A stretch of 12,957 nucleotides of DNA. It comes from an uncultured Clostridia bacterium (lineage in GTDB: Bacteria > Bacillota > Clostridia > TANB77 > CAG-508). Each line of letters begins with the position of its first letter. Within the stretch, counting starts at the first letter, position 1. The notes beneath the pieces are model-generated. The model searched no databases and was not told where the DNA came from. It saw nothing but the letters and a program-made list of their open reading frames with translations. Made by a program: the position numbers and the translations under genes. The stretch spans positions 1 through 12,957 of the forward strand of contig CANQRO010000040.1 in assembly GCA_947626205.1 (NCBI GenBank), given 5' to 3'. Positions 7,602 to 12,957 of the stretch are shown piece by piece.

Positions 7602-8111
7602 TTATTTATTAACAAAGCTACTTCCTCTTACATATAAAGCACTACCTATGCTAGTTTTTAATTGTGACATATTTATTACTTCACCAGATACATAATTTAC
7701 AATATATATATCTTCATATTCATCTGCATCTTTAATCCCTATTTTTTTTAAGCTTTCATTATTTAATTTATAATAATCTTGATTAGCATAGCTTGCTGGT
7801 ATATTCGCCAAATTAATTTCCAATTGTGAAGCAATTTGTTTAACTATAGATTTATTTATTTTATCTCCTACTAGATAGCTTGTATCTTTTGTAGCTTCAT
7901 ATTTTGCATATTGTTCCAATACTGCATGTTGCACAATACCTAATTCTGATACTAATTTAGCATCTCTAGATGTTTCAATAGAATCTGTTCCTAAGTTAAT
8001 TGCTACAACAGATAAAATAGCCATTATAACTAATGTAATTGCTAAGGCAACAAGTGTAACCCCATTTTTATTACTTAATTCAATAATTTTATTAGTTCGT
8101 ATTAGTTTCAA
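7602..8111 (-). CDS. Type IV pilin-like / pseudopilin protein with N-terminal class III signal
   Basis: This 169-residue protein has a short basic leader (residues 1-17, ending in NKNG) and then a hydrophobic helix, VTLVALAITLVIMAILSVVA (18-37). That is the layout of a prepilin cleaved by a prepilin peptidase after G17. The usual glutamate at mature position 5 is alanine here. The remaining 130 residues are soluble, begin with the helical stretch expected of pilins, and contain no cysteines; I recognise no further domain. Initiation appears to be at TTG, about 10 bases after an AAGGGGG ribosome binding site; no in-frame ATG precedes the helix. It lies between tRNA-Ser and murB with no other pilus gene nearby, so it may be a lone envelope protein rather than a pilus subunit. 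The exact function is unknown. Confidence 0.7.
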   Translation of the reverse strand: MKLIRTNKIIELSNKNGVTLVALAITLVIMAILSVVAINLGTDSIETSRDAKLVSELGIVQHAVLEQYAKYEATKDTSYLVGDKINKSIVKQIASQLEINLANIPASYANQDYYKLNNESLKKIGIKDADEYEDIYIVNYVSGEVINMSQLKTSIGSALYVRGSSFVNK

Positions 8112-8157
8112 ACCAACACATCCCCCTTTTCCTTAGTTTTTTACTGCATTTTTCATT

Positions 8158-8248
8158 TGGCGGAGTGAGTGGGATTCGAACCCACGGGCCGGAAATCCGA
8201 CTACTACAGTTCCAGTGTAGCTCGTTATGACCACTTCGATATCACTCC
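8158..8248 (-). tRNA. tRNA-Ser (anticodon GGA)
   Basis: The minus strand folds as a class II tRNA. The acceptor stem pairs GGAGTGA (8248-8242) with TCACTCC (8168-8162). The D arm has TCG/CGA. The anticodon stem CTACA/TGTAG holds the loop CTGGAAC, giving anticodon GGA for UCC/UCU codons. A long variable arm (GTCGGA pairing with TCCGGC) is typical of serine tRNAs. The T arm GTGGG/CCCAC carries TTCGAAT. The discriminator is G and the 3' CCA is encoded (8160-8158). The whole 5' acceptor strand overlaps the last seven bases of the upstream protease gene. I see no tRNA promoter of its own, so it may be cotranscribed. Confidence 0.95.
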
Positions 8249-9450
8249 ACTTTTAGTATTTCAATTGCTTTTTGTAATTGAGTATCATCCTTTTCTTCTA
8301 TAACAAGTTGATTATCTAAGCTTTCGTCTAATTTAACTTCTACATCTGGTAAAATTCCTATCTTGTTAATTTTATTGTGATTTGGTGTATAGTATTCACT
8401 TGTTGTAATTTTTAGTCCACTTCCATCATTTAGTGTTAATAACTCCTGAATAACACCCTTTCCATATGTTTTTTCTCCTACTATTGTAGCTCTTTCATTA
8501 TCTTTTAAAGCTCCTGCTAGAATTTCAGATGCGCTAGCAGAATTTCCATTTGTTAGTACTACTGTTGGTACATCTATAACAAGTCCTTGTTCTGCTTTTT
8601 TTATTTGTTCTTTTCCATTTTTATCTACTGTTATTAATAATGTTTTATCTTGTTCTGTTAAATAATCTGCTATATTTAACGCTTCGTCTACTAGTCCTCC
8701 ACCATTATTACGAATATCTACAATAAGAGAATCTATATTTTTACTTTTTAATATTTCCAATTGTTTTTTAAATTCTTCACTGCAACCTTCATCAAATGAA
8801 TTGAATACGATATATCCAATATGATCTTGCAATACTTTAGATTCTACATGATTTATTTTTACTTGCTGTCTTTCTATTTCTAAAGTAATAGTTTCATTAT
8901 TTCTCAATATTTCTAATTTTACTTTTGAACCAATTTCTCCTTTTATTTTAGAGGTAGCTTCTGTTAATTGTTCACCTGTATAAGAAACATCATCTACTTT
9001 TGTAATAATATCTCCTGGTAAAATTCCTGCATTAGCTGCTGGTGAATCTTTAATTGGAGATATTATTAAAATAGCATTTCTTTCTGTATCGTTTGTTACA
9101 TAAATTCCAATTCCGGAAAAATTTCCCATAACATCAGTGTTAAATTCTTCCATTTCCTCTTTTGTCATATATTCTGTATATGGATCATCTAAACCTTTTA
9201 TATAGCCTTTTATAGTTTCTTGTACTAACTTTTCTTGATTTATTTCGCCTAAAAATTTTTCATCTACAATTTTTCTAAAGCTAGCTAATGTAGTTGAAAT
9301 TTCACTATCATTTACAGCTATCGGAACATACTTTATGTTGTCTCCAATATTTTGATAAATAAATATTGTTGTACAAACAAATGTAATTGTAGCAACAATT
9401 GCTATTAACATTATTATTTTATATACTTTTTGCATTCTTTGATTTTCCAT
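8242..9450 (-). CDS. S41 family C-terminal processing peptidase (CtpA/CtpB-like)
   Basis: This is a membrane-anchored serine protease of the tail-specific family, acting outside the membrane on exported or membrane proteins. In spore formers CtpB-like members can process sporulation regulators. The 402-residue protein has one N-terminal membrane helix (about 13-33), a PDZ domain (about 104-192, with SPAANAGILPGDIITKVDD) and the S41 catalytic domain. The predicted catalytic triad is S306 (NGNSASASEIL), K331 (YGKGVIQ) and Q335, with the usual spacing of 25 and 4. A longer reading from a TTG at 9462 is possible. The ATG at 9450 is preferred because GGAGG lies 5 bases upstream of it, inside the would-be extension. 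The TGA stop lies inside the tRNA-Ser acceptor stem. The gene heads the unit leading to murB, yvcK and the debranching enzyme. Confidence 0.94.
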   Translation of the reverse strand: MENQRMQKVYKIIMLIAIVATITFVCTTIFIYQNIGDNIKYVPIAVNDSEISTTLASFRKIVDEKFLGEINQEKLVQETIKGYIKGLDDPYTEYMTKEEMEEFNTDVMGNFSGIGIYVTNDTERNAILIISPIKDSPAANAGILPGDIITKVDDVSYTGEQLTEATSKIKGEIGSKVKLEILRNNETITLEIERQQVKINHVESKVLQDHIGYIVFNSFDEGCSEEFKKQLEILKSKNIDSLIVDIRNNGGGLVDEALNIADYLTEQDKTLLITVDKNGKEQIKKAEQGLVIDVPTVVLTNGNSASASEILAGALKDNERATIVGEKTYGKGVIQELLTLNDGSGLKITTSEYYTPNHNKINKIGILPDVEVKLDESLDNQLVIEEKDDTQLQKAIEILKVE

Positions 9451-9480
9451 AGCTTCCTCCAATTTTTTTATTTCTTAATT

Positions 9481-9512
9481 ATTATACTACAAAAAAAAAT
9501 TTATAGTATAAT
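9481..9512. repeat. 9-bp inverted repeat upstream of the S41 protease gene
   Basis: ATTATACTA (9481-9489) and TAGTATAAT (9504-9512) form a perfect inverted repeat around a 14-nt A/T spacer, about 30-60 bp before the protease start codon. Both arms contain -10-like hexamers on the minus strand (TATACT and TATAAT), but neither has a good -35 at 16-18 bp. It could be an operator over a promoter or a chance product of AT richness. Confidence 0.3.
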
Positions 9513-9603
9513 TTTATAAAAAAATAGCAAAATAATATTAGACTTTTTCAAAGTCTTTTGTTTCCTCTTACATTTTAAATAAATGATAGGATTAGACCTA
9601 TGC

Positions 9604-9649
9604 AATAAGAAATTAGCACGTAATTTTTATTACGTTCTAATTTCTTATT
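9604..9649. repeat. Long near-perfect hairpin between the M23 gene and the S41 protease gene
   Basis: Arms 9604-9624 and 9629-9649 pair over 20 of 21 positions (one C/T mismatch at 9617/9636) around a four-base loop, starting 15 bases beyond the M23 peptidase stop codon. The place suits a transcription terminator for the ftsE-ftsX-M23 unit. However, on the minus strand the stem is followed by GCATAGG rather than a T run, and the stem is unusually long. It may instead be a messenger-end stabiliser or a small repeat. Confidence 0.5.
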
Positions 9650-9664
9650 ATTTATTATTTAATT

Positions 9665-10849
9665 TTAACTAATATATGGTAATGGGTTTACATACGAACC
9701 ATTAAGTAAAACTCCAAAATGTAAGTGATTTCCCGTAGAATATCCTGTTGTTCCAACAGCACCAATAGCTTGTCCTGCTGAAACTGTCTGTCCAACAGAC
9801 ACATTAATAGAAGAGCAGTGAGCGTATAAAGTTACAAGTCCTCCTCCATGGCTTATCATCATATAGTTACCATAGCCTCCACCACAGCTACATTTTGTTT
9901 TTACAGTTTTTGCATAATCATGTTTACATGTATTAGATACTTTTATTACTGTTCCAGCCTCTGCTGCTATTATAGTTGTTCCATGTGGTGCTGCTAAATC
10001 TAGACCTTTATGATTTCTAGATCCAACTCCACCTCCAGGTGATTCTCTATTTCCAAAATAAGATGAAATTCTAGTATATTTACATGGAACTCTTAACTGT
10101 CCTCCACTGTAATTTCCACCATTTCCTGATGAAGCAGCTAATCTTGAAATTGCTGCATCAGCTTCATCCATTTCTCTTTGATATTCATCTATTGCTTTTT
10201 GAAGTTCTTTTTCTTGTTCAGATAAGTTTGCTATTTTACTATTTTTTTGTGCTTTAGCTGTTTTTAATTTTGTATTTTCTTTTTCTGCATTTGCTTTAGC
10301 CGTTTTTAATTTAGATTTTTTATTGTCTAGTTCTTCTTTTTTATCTGCAATTTCTTTTGTTGTTTTTTCTAACGATTCCATTAAACGTGTATCGTAGTCT
10401 GCAATTTTATTAAATATATGTAAGTTTGAAACAAAATCTAAAAGACTGCTTGGCTTTAATAAAATATCCCAATATGATATTGTTCCCATTTTATATTGTG
10501 CAACAATTCTTTGCTTTAGTGCTTCTTCTTGTTCTTTTTCATTCTTTTCAGCTGCTTCTAACTCTGTTTCTACTTGCTTTATACTTGTTTCTAATTCTTT
10601 TACTTCATCATATAGTTTATCAATTTCTTCTTGTTTTATGGAAATATCTTCACTTAATTGTTCTATTTCTTTAAAAGTTTGGCTTTTTTCTTCTTGTACA
10701 TCATTTAGTTCTTCTTCTTTTTCATTTTTATTGTTTTCTGCTTCATTTTTTTGATTTTCCCAATCAGTTATAGAAGTTGCAAAACTAAATAATGTGCAAT
10801 TTAAGCAAAACATAATAGTACATAATATTGCAATTACTTTTACTTTCAT
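9665..10849 (-). CDS. Secreted coiled-coil M23 peptidase, FtsEX-linked murein hydrolase (EnvC/PcsB-like)
   Basis: This is a predicted peptidoglycan endopeptidase acting outside the membrane at the division site. The 394 residues have a signal peptide (1 to about 25), a long charged coiled coil (about 28-235, interrupted near 115-150 by a less helical YWDILLKPSSLLDFVSNL segment as in EnvC and PcsB), a Gly/Ser linker, and a C-terminal M23 (LytM) domain (about 251-394). The zinc ligands are complete: H280 and D284 in NHKGLDL, and H377 in HLHFGV. Catalytic H344 (YAH) and H375 are also present, so unlike E. coli EnvC this domain should be active. An insert at 308-322 carries C308, H310, C320 and C322. 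It lies about 40 bp after ftsX with AAAGGAAG before its ATG. The context says its activity is gated by FtsEX. Confidence 0.92.
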   Translation of the reverse strand: MKVKVIAILCTIMFCLNCTLFSFATSITDWENQKNEAENNKNEKEEELNDVQEEKSQTFKEIEQLSEDISIKQEEIDKLYDEVKELETSIKQVETELEAAEKNEKEQEEALKQRIVAQYKMGTISYWDILLKPSSLLDFVSNLHIFNKIADYDTRLMESLEKTTKEIADKKEELDNKKSKLKTAKANAEKENTKLKTAKAQKNSKIANLSEQEKELQKAIDEYQREMDEADAAISRLAASSGNGGNYSGGQLRVPCKYTRISSYFGNRESPGGGVGSRNHKGLDLAAPHGTTIIAAEAGTVIKVSNTCKHDYAKTVKTKCSCGGGYGNYMMISHGGGLVTLYAHCSSINVSVGQTVSAGQAIGAVGTTGYSTGNHLHFGVLLNGSYVNPLPYIS

Positions 10850-10890
10850 ATATTTTCTTCCTTTCTAAACTCTATTCATTTTTTATTATT

Positions 10891-11799
10891 CTATACTTCT
10901 AAGTATTTTTTCATAGAAATACTACTTCCTATTATACCAATTCCAATTCCTAATACAAAGTAAACAATCATAAGTAAATTAAACATATCGTTAAATGATA
11001 CAAATGTAATTTCAAGTTTTTGTACAATGTTCGATTCAGATAATCCAGGAATTATTGCATTGTATCCTAATCCTACAATTAATACTGCTATAAGAGCTGC
11101 CACTATTCCTATAATCATTCCTTCAACTATAAAAGGCCATCTAATAAAGCTATTTGTTGCTCCAACATATTTCATAATAGAAATTTCTTTTCTTCTTGCA
11201 TGTACAGAAAGTTTTATTGTATTAGATATAATTACTATTGCAAATAATATTAGAATCATTAAAAGGACAAGTGTAAATATTCTAATTCCTTTTCCAATAT
11301 TCATAATAATTGCAATTTCATCGTCTCCACTAACAATTTCTTCTAGGTCGTCACCTACAATTTCTGTGACTTTTTGCTGAATTTGTTCATTTAAAGATAA
11401 ATCTGATAATGTAACTTTATATGCGTCAGGTAGAAAGTTTTCTTCCATTCCATTTAATGCACTGCCTCTTTCTCCTAATCCCTCTTTGTATTCATTTAAA
11501 GATTCCTCTCCAGAAATGAATTCTATATTTTTTATTCCTTCTAATGTTTTTATTTGCTCTCCTACATCGCTAATTCTTTCTTGACTTGTTCCTAAGTTAA
11601 AAAACACACTAAATCCTTGTGCTTCTTCAACTGTGTTCATAATGTTAGAAATATTCTCACTAAGAATAAAAAATATTCCAAAAATAACCATACAAAGAAA
11701 CATAACAGTTAAGGCTGATATTGTAGATTTTTTATTTTTAAAAACGTTTCTAATGCCTTCTCCAATTAAATAACTAATTACATTATACTTCACTATCAT
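10891..11799 (-). CDS. ftsX: Cell division protein FtsX (permease-like subunit)
   Basis: FtsX is the membrane half of the FtsEX complex, which uses ATP hydrolysis in the cytoplasm to switch on a wall hydrolase outside. The protein has about 302 residues. It has a cytoplasmic N-terminus, a first membrane helix (about 26-46), a large extracellular loop (about 47-170) that in the family contacts the coiled-coil hydrolase, and then three more helices (about 172-196, 222-248 and 272-295). RRKEISIMKYVGAT (202-215) is the conserved cytoplasmic loop between helices 2 and 3. The start is uncertain: the ATG at 11799 has AAAGG 5 bases before it, while a GTG at 11793 has AGGTGG 8 bases before it and gives the more typical MKYNVISYLIGEG beginning. 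The reading frame overlaps the end of ftsE, suggesting translational coupling. Confidence 0.95.
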   Translation of the reverse strand: MIVKYNVISYLIGEGIRNVFKNKKSTISALTVMFLCMVIFGIFFILSENISNIMNTVEEAQGFSVFFNLGTSQERISDVGEQIKTLEGIKNIEFISGEESLNEYKEGLGERGSALNGMEENFLPDAYKVTLSDLSLNEQIQQKVTEIVGDDLEEIVSGDDEIAIIMNIGKGIRIFTLVLLMILILFAIVIISNTIKLSVHARRKEISIMKYVGATNSFIRWPFIVEGMIIGIVAALIAVLIVGLGYNAIIPGLSESNIVQKLEITFVSFNDMFNLLMIVYFVLGIGIGIIGSSISMKKYLEV

Positions 11800-12469
11800 A
11801 ACCACCTTTTTTATCGTCTCTTACGATATTACCTTTATCTATTTGAATTACTCTTTTTTTCATTCTATCTACTATATCTTTTGCATGAGTTGCAACAATA
11901 ACTGTTGTTCCTCTCATATTAATTTCATTTAATAGCATCATAATATCCCATGCTGTATCTGGATCTAGGTTTCCGGTTGGTTCATCTGCAATTAGCATTG
12001 ATGGATTGTTTACAAGTGCTCTTGCTAATGCAACTCTTTGTTGCTCTCCACCAGATAATTCATTTGGATACATTTTAGCTTTTGCACTTAACCCAACTAA
12101 AGACAAAACCATCGGTACTTGTCTACGAATGTGTTTTGGTGTTGCTTTTACTATGTACATTGCAAACGCAACATTTTCATATACAGTTTTATCTGGTAAT
12201 AAACGGAAGTCTTGAAATACTACTCCCATACTTCTTCTTAAATAAGGAATTCTGTTCTTCTTTAAGAAAGTAGTGTCTTTTCCATTTATAATTATGTTTC
12301 CAGATGTAGGTTCTTCTTCTTTTAAAATTAATTTAATTAGTGTAGATTTTCCAGAACCAGATGAGCCTACTAAGAAAGCAAATTCTCCTTTTTCTATTAC
12401 AAAATTCGCATTATTTACAGCCTCTGTTCCAGTTATATATGTTTTACTTACATTTCTAAATTCTATCAT
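11783..12469 (-). CDS. ftsE: Cell division ATP-binding protein FtsE
   Basis: FtsE is the ABC-type ATPase partner of FtsX at the division septum. Counted from the chosen start the protein has 228 residues, the standard family length. It shows Walker A GSSGSGKST (35-43), the Q-loop (Q86 in VVFQDFRLLP), the signature LSGGEQ (138-143), Walker B with D162 and E163 (MLIADEPTGNLD), and the switch histidine H195 (VATHA). The start is the ATG at 12469, which gives MIEFRNVSKTY and has GGGAG 7 bases upstream. The frame stays open to a TTG at 12541, but that extension would cover the promoter and does not match the family. An ATG at 12475 is too close to the ribosome binding site. It is the first gene of ftsE-ftsX-M23 and overlaps ftsX at its 3' end. 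Confidence 0.96.
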   Translation of the reverse strand: MIEFRNVSKTYITGTEAVNNANFVIEKGEFAFLVGSSGSGKSTLIKLILKEEEPTSGNIIINGKDTTFLKKNRIPYLRRSMGVVFQDFRLLPDKTVYENVAFAMYIVKATPKHIRRQVPMVLSLVGLSAKAKMYPNELSGGEQQRVALARALVNNPSMLIADEPTGNLDPDTAWDIMMLLNEINMRGTTVIVATHAKDIVDRMKKRVIQIDKGNIVRDDKKGGYDSEV

Positions 12470-12512
12470 ACTCATTCTCCCATGAATATAAGTTTTATAA
12501 ATATCCTTTTTA

Positions 12513-12541
12513 ATCATAACAGTAAAAGCTTGTCTTTGCAA
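12513..12541 (-). promoter_or_regulatory. Sigma-A promoter for ftsE-ftsX-M23
   Basis: On the minus strand TTGCAA (12541-12536) and TATGAT (12518-12513) are separated by exactly 17 bp, with TGT just before the -10 forming an extended -10 element. Transcription would start near 12506, about 35 bases before the ftsE ATG. It lies just downstream of the terminator of the transketolase unit. Confidence 0.65.
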
Positions 12542-12564
12542 GTGGAAAAATAAAGAAATATGAC

Positions 12565-12591
12565 AAAAAGCAAAGTTTTTTTCTTGCTTTT
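12565..12591 (-). terminator. Intrinsic terminator after the transketolase subunit gene
   Basis: On the minus strand AAAAGCAAG (12591-12583) pairs with CTTTGCTTTT (12575-12566) around a seven-A loop, with one bulged base, and the 3' arm runs into Ts ending at 12565. It lies about 50 bases beyond the transketolase stop codon. The stem is short and AT-rich, so efficiency may be moderate. Confidence 0.6.
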
Positions 12592-12643
12592 ATGCATATT
12601 TCACCATTTTTTTTAGTTTTATTAAATTTATATGACTTTTTCA

Positions 12644-12957
12644 TTACATCGCTACTCTTCTTACTGTATCCATTATTGATTGTTTAGTTAGTCCAAAATA
12701 TTCTAATAATTTTTCTGCCTTACCAGATTTTCCAAAAGTATCTTTTATTCCCATTCTTGTTACCTTGCATGGGTATTCTTCAGATAGTACTTCACAAACA
12801 GCACTACCTAGTCCCCCTATTACACTATGGTCTTCTACTGTTATAATACCTTTTGTTTCTTTTGCACATTTCACAATTAATTCTTTATCTATAGGCTTAA
12901 TTGTATGCATATCTATAACTCTTATATTAATTCCCTCTTTTTCTAATTCCTCTTTTG
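12644..12957 (-). CDS. Transketolase C-terminal subunit (partial, 5' end outside window)
   Basis: This is the end of the C-terminal half of a split transketolase, a thiamine diphosphate enzyme of the pentose phosphate pathway that moves two-carbon units between sugar phosphates. The frame is open to the window edge. The segment before the first in-window ATG (12910) reads EELEKEGINIRVIDMHTIKP, which matches the family without a break, so that ATG is internal. Visible features are VIDMHTIKPID, then VEDHSVIGGLGSAVCEVL, RMGIKDTFGKSGKAEKLLEYFGLT and a short C-terminus, all from the C-terminal transketolase domain. The related DXP synthase would be longer and differs here, so a two-subunit transketolase is preferred. 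The N-terminal subunit gene would be expected upstream, beyond 12957. Confidence 0.88.
   Translation of the reverse strand, partial: KEELEKEGINIRVIDMHTIKPIDKELIVKCAKETKGIITVEDHSVIGGLGSAVCEVLSEEYPCKVTRMGIKDTFGKSGKAEKLLEYFGLTKQSIMDTVRRVAM

Noticed and set aside
8258..8320. Internal promoter for tRNA-Ser at the end of the protease gene
   Set aside because: GATACT and AATACT hexamers exist, but none has a TTGnnn partner at 16-18 bp.
10426..10674. Plus-strand open frame opposite the coiled-coil region of the M23 gene
   Set aside because: The hydrophobic Leu-rich product is the expected antisense of a Lys/Glu-rich coiled coil. It has no start signals.
11027..11380. Plus-strand open frame of 117 codons opposite ftsX
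   Set aside because: It lies wholly within ftsX, whose minus-strand frame is clearly coding. No ribosome binding site or recognisable protein family.
12006..12485. Three plus-strand open frames opposite ftsE
   Set aside because: All lie antisense to conserved ABC ATPase motifs and have no independent support.
12644..12910. Small complete protein of 88 residues starting at 12910
   Set aside because: The frame continues upstream to the window edge with sequence matching the transketolase family, so this is only the tail of a larger gene.
1..12957. CRISPR arrays, insertion sequences, prophage genes or toxin-antitoxin pairs
   Set aside because: No direct repeats with regular spacers, transposase or integrase motifs, or small paired genes were seen on either strand.

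Overview
The window is AT-rich, and every gene in it lies on the minus strand, so transcription runs from high to low coordinates. A spore germination protease (gpr), an ftsE-ftsX-cell wall hydrolase cluster, a pilin-like protein with a class III signal and AAGGAGG-type ribosome binding sites together suggest a low-GC, endospore-forming Clostridia-type Firmicute, possibly an uncultured gut lineage. That placement is an inference from gene content. The genes are mostly core housekeeping genes. I see no phage, insertion sequence, CRISPR array or defence island.

Layout in transcription order. (1) 12957-12644: 3' end of a C-terminal transketolase subunit, with a terminator at 12565-12591. (2) 12541-9665: a good sigma-A promoter, then ftsE, ftsX and a secreted coiled-coil M23 peptidase, which together form a division-associated cell wall hydrolysis module. 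(3) 9664-9451: an intergenic stretch of about 200 bp with a long near-perfect hairpin and a separate inverted repeat. (4) 9450-3015: a probable long transcription unit made of a CtpA-type S41 protease, tRNA-Ser(GGA), a pilin-like protein, murB (broken by one extra base), a YvcK-family protein and a GH133-type glycogen debranching enzyme. It ends at a strong terminator at 2960-2994. (5) 2917-1205: a clear promoter, then ruvC and holA (recombination and replication). (6) 1145-142: gpr with its own leader, ending at a bidirectional terminator.

Several genes act on the cell envelope. MurB makes the peptidoglycan precursor. YvcK homologues bind UDP-GlcNAc and link carbon state to wall synthesis. 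FtsEX with the M23 protein opens the wall at division, and CtpA-type proteases trim exported proteins. The debranching enzyme directly after yvcK fits a link between glycogen turnover and wall precursor supply.

I did not find a convincing wholly new system. The observations most worth a second look are: the ctpA stop codon lies inside the acceptor stem of tRNA-Ser, so 5' maturation of the tRNA from a shared transcript would leave ctpA mRNA without a stop codon; the gpr ribosome binding site is buried in a hairpin directly before the start codon; murB carries a clean one-base frameshift; and the YvcK protein has lost two normally conserved pocket motifs while gaining membrane helices and a basic tail.
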